Notes: generated by a model from the letters alone, not told the origin. Counted from the first letter of the stretch, positions 9,075-19,401 are shown. The stretch is 64,000 nucleotides of DNA from Hirschia sp964342355 (GCA_964342355.1 CAYFFG010000001.1:62001-126000), one strand, 5' to 3'. Made by a program: numbers and translations.

Positions 9075-9125
9075 AAAGGACAGCTTCATCAGGATTATGA
9101 CCGCAATTGTGGGAATAGGTAAAAG

Positions 9126-11378
9126 ATGAACCCGACCAGGCCGCAGGGCGCTGGTGGTGCGCGTCTTTTGATGAGTCGACTGCGTGGTTTGATGGCAAAC
9201 CGCGCAGACGACCCCACACGCCTTGGACAGGTTGTGCGTCTGATCTCGACGACCATGGTGGCGGATGTCTGCTCCATTTATGTTCGGATGTCCGATTCCT
9301 CGCTATTGCTGATGGCGACAGAGGGATTGCTGCCTGAAGCTATTGGACGGACCCGTCTGAGCGAGACCGAAGGCTTGGTTGGGTTGATTGCGTCTTCTGC
9401 GCGGCCGAAGCGCTTAAAAAACGCACCAAGCCATCCACGCTTTTCTTACCGACCCGAAACAGGCGAAGACCCATATCATGGTTTTATGGGGGTTCCGATC
9501 CTGAGAGGTGGTCGGGTGCTTGGCGTACTAGTCGTTCAGAACAGAACTGAAAGAAATTACGACGATGAAGAGTTAGAAGCGCTACAAACCATTGCTATGG
9601 TGCTGGCGGAGATTGTGGCGTCCACAATTGATTCACGCGTTGACTTAGACCTGCGGGCGACCGGCGCGGCTGAATTCAATGGTCGGACGCTCAACGAAGG
9701 TCTTGGACTGGGAGTTGTTCATCTCCATGACCCGGTTGTGTCTGCTGCGCGTTTCTTCGCCGAAGATCCTGAAGAAGAAGCTGCGCGGCTTGATCAGGCG
9801 CTAGCTGCACTTCGTCGATCAATCGACACAATGCTTAATCGCGCAACTCCAGTCTTGTTTGGTGAAAGCCGCGATGTGCTTGAGACGTATCGATTGTTTG
9901 CGCATGATCCATCTTGGGAGGCCCGTTTGCATGATGCTGTGCAATCAGGTTTGTCCGCTGAAGCGGCAGTGGATCGGGCGCGTCGTGAGCATCGCGCCAG
10001 AATGGCAAATGCACGCGATGGTTATTTACGCGAACGCCTTCACGACCTAGAGGATCTGGAAAACAGGCTATTGAGACACCTCTCAGGCGATGAAGCCTCA
10101 GACAATCAACCTACGCCTGGTTCAGTACTGGTTGCCAGTCGTTTGGGGCCTGCCGAATTACTTGAATACCGCGACAGTAAGTTGGCGGGTGTGATCCTTG
10201 AAGAAGGTGGCGCAGGATCACACGCGGCCATTGTGGCGCGTGCTTTGGGCATCCCGGCTATTGGTGATTGTGAAGGCGTCGTCAGCAGAGCAGAGCAGGG
10301 TGATGAAGTCATCATTGATGCTGACTCTGGAGTTGTCGTTATCCGGCCAAGTTCTGATCTGCTTCAGACTTATCGCGAACGCATTGCGCTCTCTGGTGAA
10401 CAAAAAGCGCTGTATGCAAAGTATCGGGACCTACCGGCGGAAACCTTAGACGGCCAGGTATTTGAACTCGCCATGAATGCGGGTCTTTCATTTGATCTGG
10501 ATCACCTTGATGACACTGGCGCTCAAAGCGTTGGATTATTCCGTACTGAATTTCAGTTTCTGTCATCTGAAACTGTGCCCGGATTGGAGCAGCAGTCTGA
10601 GTTTTATGAAGAAGCGCTGGAAAAAGTTGCAGGTCGTCCCATTGTATTTCGAACCCTGGATCTGGGCGGAGACAAAGTTGCTCCGTTTATGGGGGGAGAC
10701 CGGGAAGAAAACCCGGCGCTTGGGTGGCGTGCAATGCGACTTGCTCTTGACCACCCCTATTTCTTCCGGCGGCAATTAAGGGCGTTAATTCGTGCATCGC
10801 GAAAGCGTACGCTGCGTATTATGTTTCCGATGGTGTGCTCCGTTGAGGAATTTGAGGATGCGCGGCGACTTGTCGACGCTGAGATGGAGTGGGCCGTTAA
10901 ATTTGGCCGCGAAACGCCGGATGAACTTTATGTTGGCGCAATGGTGGAAACGCCATCCTTTGCAATGTCTATACGGGCTTTAAAGGGTAAAGCGGACTTT
11001 TTATCAGTTGGCACAAACGATTTGATGCAGTTTTTCTTTGCTGCGGATCGTGAAAATAAGCGCGTTGCGTCCAGATATGATATACTCAGCCGACCAGCCT
11101 TGCGATTGCTCAAGCAGATCGCTGATGATGCTGCTGAGATAGAAATACCGATTGCAGTGTGTGGCGAAGCGGCTGGACGTCCTGCTGAGGCGTTGGCGCT
11201 TGCTTGTCTTGGCTATCGGCGACTTTCCATGCAGGCAGGACGTATTGGTCCGATCAAACGCATGTTAAGAGGTATGGATCTTGCGAAAATCTCGCCAGAG
11301 GTGATTTCGCTGATTGATTCTGACACACACGAAATTCGAAAAGAATTGTTAAAACTCCTTCAGCATAATCAGTCTTAA
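9126..11378 (+). CDS. ptsP: PEP-protein phosphotransferase of the nitrogen PTS (EI-Ntr)
   Basis: EI-Ntr autophosphorylates from PEP and passes phosphate to NPr. The 750-residue protein has an N-terminal GAF sensor domain (about 20-165, where glutamine or similar ligands may act). An EI helical domain follows. The swivelling domain contains the active-site His in GGAGSHAAIVARALG (about residue 365). The C-terminal TIM barrel has VGLFRTEFQFL, FRTLDLGGDK and VGTNDLMQFFFAADR. lysC-ptsP adjacency (51 bp) is typical of alphaproteobacteria. All catalytic motifs appear intact. Confidence 0.96.
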   Translation: MNPTRPQGAGGARLLMSRLRGLMANRADDPTRLGQVVRLISTTMVADVCSIYVRMSDSSLLLMATEGLLPEAIGRTRLSETEGLVGLIASSARPKRLKNAPSHPRFSYRPETGEDPYHGFMGVPILRGGRVLGVLVVQNRTERNYDDEELEALQTIAMVLAEIVASTIDSRVDLDLRATGAAEFNGRTLNEGLGLGVVHLHDPVVSAARFFAEDPEEEAARLDQALAALRRSIDTMLNRATPVLFGESRDVLETYRLFAHDPSWEARLHDAVQSGLSAEAAVDRARREHRARMANARDGYLRERLHDLEDLENRLLRHLSGDEASDNQPTPGSVLVASRLGPAELLEYRDSKLAGVILEEGGAGSHAAIVARALGIPAIGDCEGVVSRAEQGDEVIIDADSGVVVIRPSSDLLQTYRERIALSGEQKALYAKYRDLPAETLDGQVFELAMNAGLSFDLDHLDDTGAQSVGLFRTEFQFLSSETVPGLEQQSEFYEEALEKVAGRPIVFRTLDLGGDKVAPFMGGDREENPALGWRAMRLALDHPYFFRRQLRALIRASRKRTLRIMFPMVCSVEEFEDARRLVDAEMEWAVKFGRETPDELYVGAMVETPSFAMSIRALKGKADFLSVGTNDLMQFFFAADRENKRVASRYDILSRPALRLLKQIADDAAEIEIPIAVCGEAAGRPAEALALACLGYRRLSMQAGRIGPIKRMLRGMDLAKISPEVISLIDSDTHEIRKELLKLLQHNQS

Positions 11379-11461
11379 AGATAGGTCGTTGCGAAAACGG
11401 TCTTGATAATGTTAATTGAAACCCGCTTGGGCGGGTAAGAGTACTATGTGTACGGGGTAAA

Positions 11462-12430
11462 TTGAAATTACCCGGAACGGACTGGTTCATGAACGGCGCG
11501 GCTAACGACAAAATTATCAAGAAGACAGACTCTCAAGAAGACATTATGCCTGATGGCGTTGCAAAGGATTCCTCATTGGATACTGAGGAAGCGTCTTCGA
11601 AAACGAGGGCCGCACAGCCACATCTCGTCGTGGTCGAAGCTAATTCGGCAAATGCTGAGCACATGGGGCCACGGTTACGTGCGGCTCGTGAAGCGAAAGG
11701 CTGGACGCTGGAAGCGGCAGCTAAAGAAACACGTATTCAAAAAGATTATCTTCGTGCAATCGAAGACATGATGCCCAACCTTTTGCCCGGTATGCCAAAG
11801 TATCAGTCTTATCTGCGCGGATATTTGAACACATACACTCAAGCGCTCGGCTTAAAAGACAAGCAGGAAGTCGTGCAGCGCTACTTGAACGAAACAGGCC
11901 TTTTAGCGATGGGGCCAAGCGAAGAAGAGGTTGCTCTTAAAGACAACGAAAGCAATGCCGACAAACCTTGGCTTATTCCAGTCATTGGCGCAGCAGCTGC
12001 GGCGCTTGTAATTGGAGTCGCGGTTGGCGCACTGTTTATTAGTAATTTAGAGAACTCTGACCCTAAGCAGATTACGAATGCTGGTTTAAAGAGCGCGGTT
12101 GCAACCGGTAAAGTGGAAGAGGCCACGTTAGATGGAAAGCCTTTCTCGACGTCTCAGTTGACATTGGTTGCTCTGGATCGCGCTTGGGTGGAAGTACGCG
12201 GGGCGGACGGTACGGTCTATCTCTCTAAAGAGATGGCGCCGGGACAGTCATATCTGCCGCGTATCGGCGCCGGTTGGACGGTTACCGTGCGTGATGGTGG
12301 CTCATTTGAGTGGCGCTTGAACGGTGAGTCTCTGGGATATCTTTCAGAACCTGGCACGCCAGTTTACGCCAATTCCGTCGATGAAGTGCTAAATCGTTCA
12401 ACCCAGTCGGATAATCCGCTGCTACGATAG
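11462..12430 (+). CDS. RodZ-like membrane-anchored helix-turn-helix protein
   Basis: About 322 residues: a cytoplasmic HTH_25 domain at about 64-130 (RLRAAREAKGWTLEAAAKE, then YLRAIEDMMP), a single transmembrane helix at about 172-196 (PVIGAAAAALVIGVAVGALF) and a periplasmic DUF4115 domain (about 235-310). This is the RodZ architecture, where the protein links MreB to the cell wall. The start is uncertain: TTG at 11462 follows GGGG closely but lies in a small inverted repeat, and ATG at 11489 is the alternative. A longer hairpin ACCCGC / GCGGGT lies upstream at 11421-11436. Confidence 0.8.
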   Translation: MKLPGTDWFMNGAANDKIIKKTDSQEDIMPDGVAKDSSLDTEEASSKTRAAQPHLVVVEANSANAEHMGPRLRAAREAKGWTLEAAAKETRIQKDYLRAIEDMMPNLLPGMPKYQSYLRGYLNTYTQALGLKDKQEVVQRYLNETGLLAMGPSEEEVALKDNESNADKPWLIPVIGAAAAALVIGVAVGALFISNLENSDPKQITNAGLKSAVATGKVEEATLDGKPFSTSQLTLVALDRAWVEVRGADGTVYLSKEMAPGQSYLPRIGAGWTVTVRDGGSFEWRLNGESLGYLSEPGTPVYANSVDEVLNRSTQSDNPLLR

Positions 12431-12538
12431 TCTGCTTCTTCGAAGAAACTACACTAAACCCCGCGACAGGCTGGCTTGCATTTCTTATATGCAAGGCTAG
12501 TGATGCCATGATGGCAATCTATTGCGGAGCATAATCCC

Positions 12539-13678
12539 ATGAATATTGATCATGTCAGACCATGGCGAGCGATTGAACGCCGAAAGTCACGCAAGATCAA
12601 AGTAGGGAATATCGAAGTGGGCGGCGATGCGCCAATCACCGTTCAATCCATGACAAATACGCCGACCTCGGATGCTGGCGCAACGATTGATCAAATCCGC
12701 CAACTTGAAGAAGCTGGCGCAGACATTGTCCGGGTTTCTTGTCCTGACGAGGATTCGACAGCTGCATTCAAGCTGATTGCGCGAGAAGCTAAAGTGCCTT
12801 TGGTGGCGGATATCCATTTTCATTACAAACGAGGGATAGAGGCAGCAGAGGCTGGTGCTGCCTGTCTGCGTATAAATCCTGGCAATATTGGGTCTGCTGA
12901 TCGTGTGCGTGATGTTGTGCAGGCCGCTAAAGACAATGGATGCTCAATCCGTATAGGGGTGAACGGCGGATCGCTTGAGCGTCATCTGTTGGAAAAATAT
13001 GGCGAACCATGTCCCGAAGCAATGGTGGAGAGCGCGCTGGATCATGCGCGCATTCTCGAAGATCATGACTTTCAAGAGTATAAGATTTCTGTGAAGGCTT
13101 CAGACGTTTTCCTGACCGTTGCAGCATATCAAAGCCTTGCTGAGGCAACGGATGCGCCTTTGCATTTGGGGGTGACCGAAGCAGGAGGTGCGCGGGTTGG
13201 AGGTGTTAAATCCGCAATCGGAATGGGCAGTCTGCTATGGGCGGGTATTGGAGATACGATCCGTGTTTCGCTCTCGGCAGACCCTGTTGAAGAAATCAAG
13301 GTTGGCTATGATATCCTTAAAAGTCTGAATTTACGCACACGCGGTGTAAACATCATTTCGTGTCCTTCATGCGCGCGCCAAGGGTTTGATGTCATCAGCA
13401 CAGTTCAAGCATTAGAAGAGAGATTGGCGCACATTTCAGAGCCGATCACTTTGTCGATTATCGGTTGTGTGGTGAATGGTCCGGGCGAAGCATTGGGAAC
13501 TGATCTTGGATTTACTGGCGGTGGTAAGGATGCGGGCATGATGTATGTATCTGGCAAGCCCGATCACAAAGTGTCTAACGAGGACATGGTAGAACACATC
13601 GTTGATCTCGTTGAGCGACGGGCTGAACGGATCCGAGATGCTGAAAAGCAAAAGTCTGGGGCCGATCAAATCAGCTGA
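12539..13678 (+). CDS. ispG: 4-hydroxy-3-methylbut-2-en-1-yl diphosphate synthase
   Basis: IspG (GcpE) converts methylerythritol cyclodiphosphate to HMBPP in the non-mevalonate isoprenoid pathway, using a 4Fe-4S cluster. The N-terminal TIM barrel has GDAPITVQSMTNTPTSD and VADIHFHYKRG. The cluster Cys residues are in CPSCARQGFDV and IIGCVVNGPGEA, near the C-terminus. 379 residues is the normal bacterial length. ATG at 12539 follows GCGGAGC. Downstream of a RodZ-like gene, a neighbourhood common in proteobacteria. Confidence 0.97.
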   Translation: MNIDHVRPWRAIERRKSRKIKVGNIEVGGDAPITVQSMTNTPTSDAGATIDQIRQLEEAGADIVRVSCPDEDSTAAFKLIAREAKVPLVADIHFHYKRGIEAAEAGAACLRINPGNIGSADRVRDVVQAAKDNGCSIRIGVNGGSLERHLLEKYGEPCPEAMVESALDHARILEDHDFQEYKISVKASDVFLTVAAYQSLAEATDAPLHLGVTEAGGARVGGVKSAIGMGSLLWAGIGDTIRVSLSADPVEEIKVGYDILKSLNLRTRGVNIISCPSCARQGFDVISTVQALEERLAHISEPITLSIIGCVVNGPGEALGTDLGFTGGGKDAGMMYVSGKPDHKVSNEDMVEHIVDLVERRAERIRDAEKQKSGADQIS

Positions 13679-13758
13679 TCACAGAATCTTTAGTAGGCGC
13701 AGCAAACTTTCACGTTATGTCTGGGGTCCGGTCCAATGATTTGAGTTGAGGTGAGCTG

Positions 13759-15081
13759 ATGCCGAACTTTTTGCGTTTAGGCGGACGGCGCGTGTGGATG
13801 TGGGGTGTGCTCGTCATCCTAATCTGGTTTGCAGCGGGTTCAGGATGCGCCACACGACTTGGACTTTCCCGGGCAAGTACCTCACTTGAAGGCCCGCCAT
13901 TAGCTGAGCCACCTTTGTTTGCAGCATTTCAATCGCAGGAATTGGTCACAACACCAGAAGATTGGGACGCACGGCGGGAAGTCCTAAAGCAAGCCTTCTC
14001 TGATACGCTATATGGGCCATATCCCGCTGGCGAGACAGCACGAGTGATCAGTCATCGTGTGGTTGACGAGAATTACTTAGACGGTGCGGGTCGCCTGGAA
14101 GAAATTGAGGTCGAGATAGGTGCGGGCAGCGGCAAATTGAGCTTTGAGATTGCTGTTGCTTATCCAAAAACAACTAGCGCACCAGATGGATATCCGCTCA
14201 TCCTCGCTCAAAGTTTCTGTAAAAACCAGGCGTCGATGCGGTCTGACCTGCTTTCTGTTCCGGACGATGATGCAGGCAGAGATTACTGCAATGGCGGTTG
14301 GTCTGCGCCGATCATTCGAACAATTCTTGGAAAATATATTGAGTCACCTCCACTGGAGACGATTCTTGCGCGCGGATATGCGATTGCATTCATTTATGCG
14401 TCCGACATTGTTGCAGACTCTGGGGATGAGGGATTTGCGCAACTTGAGGCATTTGCGTCTAACTTTGAAGAGGGGCGCGCACCTGAAGGTGTCATATCTG
14501 TGTGGGCCGCTGCGTACGGGTGGGGCTTAGATGTCCTCGAAGCTGACGAACGGATTGATGCTTCACGCACAGCCGTTTGGGGGCATTCACGTCACGCTAA
14601 AGCTGTGCTGTGGGCAATGGCGCACGATGCAAGAATAGAAGCCGGTATCTCCCATCAATCAGGAACTGGGGGAGCCACACTCTCCAGAAGTCTGAAAGGG
14701 GAATCCGTTAAACAGATTACTGGTAGCTTTCCACATTGGTTCGTACCGAAATTTGCTGAGTATGGGAAAAATGAAGTAGCCCTTCCTTTAGATCAACATC
14801 AGTTAATTGCGCTTTCAGCGCCACGTCCTTTGTTATTGGGCAATGGTTGGAATGATGTCTGGTCCGACCCCAATGGAGCTTTTCGTGCGGCCTTGGAAGC
14901 CGATAAAGCTTGGGAATTGCTAGGATATGAAGGCCTGGCGCAAAAGGATATGAAGGATCAAGATCACAGCCGCGGAGAACTGGTGTTCTCAATGACGTCA
15001 GGCACACATGGCGTACGGCAAGACGATTGGGATGCGTTCCTAAGGTTCCTTGACCGTTTTTTTAAATCTGCCGAAAGCTAG
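13759..15081 (+). CDS. Predicted lipoprotein alpha/beta hydrolase, CE15 glucuronoyl-esterase-like
   Basis: A 440-residue exported serine hydrolase. The signal segment (residues 12-30) ends at SGCATRL, a plausible but imperfect lipobox. The nucleophile elbow is VWGHSRHAKAVL; CE15 glucuronoyl esterases have GCSRxGK at this point, so the flanking Cys and Gly differ here. ISHQSGTGGA, LSAPRPLLLGNGWNDVWSDP and the catalytic-His candidate GTHGVRQDDWDAF complete the CE15-like pattern. Such enzymes cleave esters of uronic acids in plant or algal polysaccharides; the substrate here is not known. It lies 80 bp after ispG and looks like an accessory insertion. Confidence 0.75.
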   Translation: MPNFLRLGGRRVWMWGVLVILIWFAAGSGCATRLGLSRASTSLEGPPLAEPPLFAAFQSQELVTTPEDWDARREVLKQAFSDTLYGPYPAGETARVISHRVVDENYLDGAGRLEEIEVEIGAGSGKLSFEIAVAYPKTTSAPDGYPLILAQSFCKNQASMRSDLLSVPDDDAGRDYCNGGWSAPIIRTILGKYIESPPLETILARGYAIAFIYASDIVADSGDEGFAQLEAFASNFEEGRAPEGVISVWAAAYGWGLDVLEADERIDASRTAVWGHSRHAKAVLWAMAHDARIEAGISHQSGTGGATLSRSLKGESVKQITGSFPHWFVPKFAEYGKNEVALPLDQHQLIALSAPRPLLLGNGWNDVWSDPNGAFRAALEADKAWELLGYEGLAQKDMKDQDHSRGELVFSMTSGTHGVRQDDWDAFLRFLDRFFKSAES

Positions 15082-15101
15082 CAGGATAAAATGTCGAAGC
15101 C

Positions 15102-17273
15102 TTAAGCGATACGTCGGGGTTTTTGGCGTTGCGCTTTTGCTCGCTTGTCGCGCAAGACCTGCATGAGCTTTGCAAGATCTTGCGTGTCGAGAGGACGAGA
15201 GAACAAATATCCTTGAAGATACGCGCAGCCTTGCTCACGCAGTGCGTCTCGTTGGGCTTCTGTTTCAACTCCCTCAGCGGTGACGGACAGGCCGAGCGCT
15301 TCGCCAAGTTGAATGATCGCTTGAACAACTGCATTTGCATCGTCGCGCACACCAATTGATGACACAAACGATTGGTCAATTTTAAGCTTGTCGACCTGGT
15401 GGCGTCGAAGATAGGAAAGAGAGGAATATCCTGTTCCAAAATCATCAAGTGCGATTTTGAACCCGGCCGTTTTCAAAGACTTGATTGTTCTGGCCACGTG
15501 CGCAGAATCTTCCAGCAGCACAGTTTCTGTAATTTCCAACTCGATCTGATCTGGCCGGATATTGTACTCTGTCGCCAACTTCGCAAAGTTCTTGGCAAAG
15601 TCTTTCTGGTGAAGCTCATAAGCAGAGACATTGATCGCCATCGTAATTTCAGGCCAACGTTCCGCCACACTAAATGCTTGACGCGCGACGAACTCACCGA
15701 GTTGCACGATCAGTCCGGTTTCTTCAGCAATTGGAATGAACTCAGCGGGAGACATGGGGCCTTTGGACGGGTGTGTCCAACGCGTTAAAGCTTCCAGTCC
15801 ACGGATGTGCCGACCATTTGCTGAGAATTGAGGTTGATAAACAACCCGTAGGCCATGTTTGTCTGGCTGTGACAAAGCTAACCGCAGGCTGGTCTCATTT
15901 TCCCGGCGATGTTTGATTTCGCGGTCCATTTCCTCTTCAAAGAAACAAACTCGATTTCGGCCATTGGCTTTCGCTCGATAAAGGGCAATGTCCGCTTGGC
16001 GTAAAATTTCTTCCCGTGTTGTGACTTGATTAAGACAAACGGCAACACCGATTGAGCCGGAAACAAATACATCAGCATCTTCAATCTTGAAGGCGTTGGA
16101 AAGCTGTTCTACTGCACGGCGAGATAGACGAGAAGCGCTGGCAGGACTTGATACATCAGTTTGGACGATAGCAAATTCATCGCCGCCCAGTCTCGCTACA
16201 GTATCGGTCTTGCGACAGATTTCTTCTAACCTTTTTGCAGCTTGAACGATAAGTTGGTCGCCAGAAGGGTGACCAAATGAGTCGTTGACCTGTTTAAAGC
16301 GATCAAGGTCAATCATATGGACTGCAAAGCCTTTTGATCCACGTTTGTATTGTTCAATGGCCAGTTCGATTCGTGGAATCAGTAAAGAACGGTTCGCCAG
16401 TCCAGTCAGAGGATCATGTAGTGCACGAAACTCAGCGTTTTCCTGTTGCTGAGAGACGGCCTGCTTAAATTCTCGGTATTTTCTGAAGAAAAGAAAGGTG
16501 ACCGCCAAAATCAGGCCGAGCATGATGACTGCGAGGGGCGCATATTCGCGAAGAGTTTGACTAGCAGGTTGGAATTTTTGCCAACCATACCAACCGATCG
16601 TTGTTCCAACCCGATTTTTGATGCCCACAAACTGAAGGTCCGACATCCGCTCAACGTTTTCATACAAAGCAGTAACAACCTCATCGGCGCCAGACAGGGT
16701 GGCGGTCTGGCTGTGGTCCTGAAGTGGGGCTGTCACGACAACAAATCTTGCGTCATCGCCGACCATGAAATGTTTCATAGCCAGGAATATGACGGCATCG
16801 CCAACAGCAACGCGGTCAATGACTACGCTGTCTGACACACCTGTGGAAAAAATAGCTAACAGGCGCGCCACGTCTTCTTCAAGGAATGCAAATTGTGGCG
16901 GCATGGTTGCTGACGATGTCAGCTCTGAATACAGAATGTCTCCTTTGGGGCTGATGATCACAACCTCATTGGCGCTAAAACTGTCGGCAAGGCGCTTGCT
17001 TATTTCCATGCGGCGCAGGGCGTCAGCATCTTCTTTTGAAGTGTGAAGCGCTGCAAAACTATCTGGAGAATCAACGATATCGTTTAGCAGCTTAGAGATT
17101 GCTTCTTCTCTAAGCTCGATGCGGTCCAGCATATAGTCGGAGAAAGTGGAACGCACCAGATCATTACTCCGGTAACTCACCATACCAACTGCGGCAACAA
17201 GCATCACAACGCTAAGGACAATCAGAGCGAGAAAGGGTTTTACAAGGGAAATGCTGTTGGTCGGCTTTGACAT
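15102..17273 (-). CDS. Membrane GGDEF-EAL cyclic-di-GMP protein
   Basis: A 723-residue dual-domain protein. One helix lies at about 12-33, then a periplasmic sensor region (about 34-235, CHASE4-like in layout) and a second helix at about 238-258. The GGDEF domain follows (LTGLANRS, DLDRFKQVNDSFGH, RLGGDEFAIVQ). The EAL domain has EALTRW, INVSAYEL, ELEITETVLLED and LDDFGTGYSSLSYLR. Both active sites look intact, so both synthesis and breakdown of c-di-GMP are possible. It converges on the esterase gene with only 20 bp between stops. Confidence 0.9.
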   Translation of the reverse strand: MSKPTNSISLVKPFLALIVLSVVMLVAAVGMVSYRSNDLVRSTFSDYMLDRIELREEAISKLLNDIVDSPDSFAALHTSKEDADALRRMEISKRLADSFSANEVVIISPKGDILYSELTSSATMPPQFAFLEEDVARLLAIFSTGVSDSVVIDRVAVGDAVIFLAMKHFMVGDDARFVVVTAPLQDHSQTATLSGADEVVTALYENVERMSDLQFVGIKNRVGTTIGWYGWQKFQPASQTLREYAPLAVIMLGLILAVTFLFFRKYREFKQAVSQQQENAEFRALHDPLTGLANRSLLIPRIELAIEQYKRGSKGFAVHMIDLDRFKQVNDSFGHPSGDQLIVQAAKRLEEICRKTDTVARLGGDEFAIVQTDVSSPASASRLSRRAVEQLSNAFKIEDADVFVSGSIGVAVCLNQVTTREEILRQADIALYRAKANGRNRVCFFEEEMDREIKHRRENETSLRLALSQPDKHGLRVVYQPQFSANGRHIRGLEALTRWTHPSKGPMSPAEFIPIAEETGLIVQLGEFVARQAFSVAERWPEITMAINVSAYELHQKDFAKNFAKLATEYNIRPDQIELEITETVLLEDSAHVARTIKSLKTAGFKIALDDFGTGYSSLSYLRRHQVDKLKIDQSFVSSIGVRDDANAVVQAIIQLGEALGLSVTAEGVETEAQRDALREQGCAYLQGYLFSRPLDTQDLAKLMQVLRDKRAKAQRQKPRRIA

Positions 17274-17533
17274 TGTAAAACTTATGAACGGCTCAATATC
17301 TAAAATATTCGATTTGCAATGACGACTTTTTACAAGCGGTACTGATCGTTTCAGAATATTTGCGTATGGTTAAAATTACCCCAAATACTCCGGTTAAAAA
17401 TTCGCTTGTGCTCCCAAAACGTCTGAAAGTTTATGATTAAGTACCGAGTCCACAGAATGCCCGTCATAATAAAGAACGTGACGGCATCTTCGTCACAGGG
17501 TATGTGTCTCGCTTTTGCAGGAGAGTGTGCTTC

Positions 17534-18613
17534 ATGGCGAGTGTTTCTCGCGAGCGGTTAGTGCAGGTGATTGAGCGCTTCGAACAAACAGAAGCGCGTA
17601 TGGCGGTAGCTACAGACACCGATGAAATCGTGCGCTTATCTAAAGATCACGCAGAACTAAAACTCGTGGCGGACAAAGCGCGTGAGCTTATGGAAACGCG
17701 GCTGGCTTTTGAGGAAGCTGAGGCTATCTTAAACGACAAGTCTTCAGATCCGGACATGGTTGAGCTTGCACGTGAAGAACGTGAAGAATTAAAGGATCAG
17801 CTGCCGGTTTTAGAAAATGAACTTCAAATTCTTCTGTTGCCCAAAGATGAAGATGATGAAGCAAACGCCATGCTTGAAATTCGTGCAGGCACAGGCGGAG
17901 ATGAAGCTGCGCTTTTTGCTGGTGATCTGTTCAGAATGTACGAGCGTTTCGCGCAGTTGGAAGGCTGGAAGCTGGAAGTTGACTCAGTCGCAGAAGGCGA
18001 AGTTGGCGGATACAAAGAGATTATCGCCTCCGTGACTGGTAAAAGTGTGTTTGGCCGCCTGAAGTTTGAAAGTGGCGTACATCGCGTGCAACGCGTGCCG
18101 AAAACAGAAAGCGGCGGGAGAATTCACACATCTGCGGCAAGTGTCGCGGTTCTGCCTGCGCCTGAAGAAGTCAATATTGAGATCAAACCAGACGACATTC
18201 GGATCGATACAATGCGTTCATCCGGTGCAGGTGGACAGCACGTCAACACGACTGACTCAGCAGTACGTATTGTTCACTTGCCGACCAATATTGTGGTGAC
18301 GTCTTCAGAAAAATCCCAGCATGCGAACCGCGCCAAGGCGATGGAAATGCTGAAGATCCGCCTTTATGAAAAAGAGCGGGCGGAAAAAGATGCAGCAATG
18401 GCGAGCGCTCGAAAAAGTCAGGTGGGTTCAGGTGATCGTTCTGAAAAAATCCGAACTTACAACTTTCCTGAAAACCGCGTGTCGGATCATCGCATAAAAC
18501 TCACCTTGTATAAATTGGAGCAAATCCTTGCAGGCGATGCTTTGGCTGAAGTGATCGACGCTCTGATCGCAGAAGATCAGGCGGCACGCCTTGCGGAGAT
18601 GGATGCAGGATAA
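17534..18613 (+). CDS. prfA: Peptide chain release factor 1
   Basis: RF1 reads UAA and UAG stops. The GGQ loop is SSGAGGQHVNTTDSAVR, and the RF1-type PxT-like anticodon region precedes it. The length from ATG at 17534 is 359 residues, as expected. An upstream in-frame start at 17504 adds ten unconserved residues and is rejected. The upstream region carries a short hairpin GTGACG / CGTCAC (about 17479-17497). PrmC, which methylates the GGQ glutamine, is encoded downstream. Confidence 0.96.
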   Translation: MASVSRERLVQVIERFEQTEARMAVATDTDEIVRLSKDHAELKLVADKARELMETRLAFEEAEAILNDKSSDPDMVELAREEREELKDQLPVLENELQILLLPKDEDDEANAMLEIRAGTGGDEAALFAGDLFRMYERFAQLEGWKLEVDSVAEGEVGGYKEIIASVTGKSVFGRLKFESGVHRVQRVPKTESGGRIHTSAASVAVLPAPEEVNIEIKPDDIRIDTMRSSGAGGQHVNTTDSAVRIVHLPTNIVVTSSEKSQHANRAKAMEMLKIRLYEKERAEKDAAMASARKSQVGSGDRSEKIRTYNFPENRVSDHRIKLTLYKLEQILAGDALAEVIDALIAEDQAARLAEMDAG

Positions 18614-18636
18614 TGCGCCCAGTAGAGGAACAAACG

Positions 18637-19401
18637 ATGCTGCGGGTTGCCCGTTTGTGTCGCCATCCGATTAAAGGCTTTACGCCGGAAGAAATAGACA
18701 GCGTCGCCCTGAAGGCTAACGAACATTTTCCGTGCGACAGGCTGTATGCGGTTGAAGATGGTCCTTGCGGGTATGACCCTTCAAAACCAGAACAGATTTC
18801 TAAATTTAAGTTTGCGGTGCTTGCGCGTGATGCCCGGATTGCGAAGGCCAAAACGCAATACAATGAAGTGACTGGCGTGCTTCAAGTATCGACTGATGAA
18901 GATGGATCGCAATCTTTCAGATTGTTTGAAACAGCTGAAAGGGCAGCATTTTGCCAATGGCTCGCATCCTTTACGAACAACGACTTTGATGGCCCGCTTC
19001 AGCTTATATCTAGTGCGGAGGGTTCTCGATTTATGGATTCAAAATCGGGCTTTGTGTCATTGATCAATGAAGCAAGCGTTGCTGCGATAAGCGACAAATT
19101 AAGCGTAGCAGTATCTGCGACACGCTTTCGCGGAAACATCCTCTTTTCTGGCGGAGCAGCGTGGTGCGAAGATGCATGGACACCAGGATCCATTCTGCGT
19201 CTGGGCGACGCGGAACTTGAAGTTCTCAAACCTATTGAGCGCTGCAGAGCGACTCACGCAGATCCACAAAAAGGCGAATATAATCTCGATATCGTTCCGG
19301 CCCTTCGTCTGCACTGCGATCGGCTAACGTGCGGAATTTACGCAAAAATTGTTTCCGGCGGACGTGTGGCATTGGGTGACCAGATCGAACAGGTCAGATG
19401 A
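18637..19401 (+). CDS. MOSC domain protein
   Basis: About 254 residues with an N-terminal MOSC beta-barrel (VARLCRHPIKGFTPEEI) and a C-terminal MOSC domain (about 110-250). The candidate molybdenum-cofactor sulfur Cys is in PIERCRATHADPQKG. YcbX- and mARC-like proteins of this build reduce N-hydroxylated compounds. Two starts are possible: 18613, overlapping the prfA stop, or 18637, which follows AGAGGA with good spacing and is preferred. It sits between prfA and prmC, normally adjacent genes, and overlaps prmC by ATGA. Confidence 0.85.
   Translation: MLRVARLCRHPIKGFTPEEIDSVALKANEHFPCDRLYAVEDGPCGYDPSKPEQISKFKFAVLARDARIAKAKTQYNEVTGVLQVSTDEDGSQSFRLFETAERAAFCQWLASFTNNDFDGPLQLISSAEGSRFMDSKSGFVSLINEASVAAISDKLSVAVSATRFRGNILFSGGAAWCEDAWTPGSILRLGDAELEVLKPIERCRATHADPQKGEYNLDIVPALRLHCDRLTCGIYAKIVSGGRVALGDQIEQVR

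Noticed and set aside
11421..11436. ACCCGC/GCGGGT hairpin as the ptsP terminator
   Set aside because: No T-run follows on the plus strand and it lies close to the next gene; recorded only as an inverted repeat.
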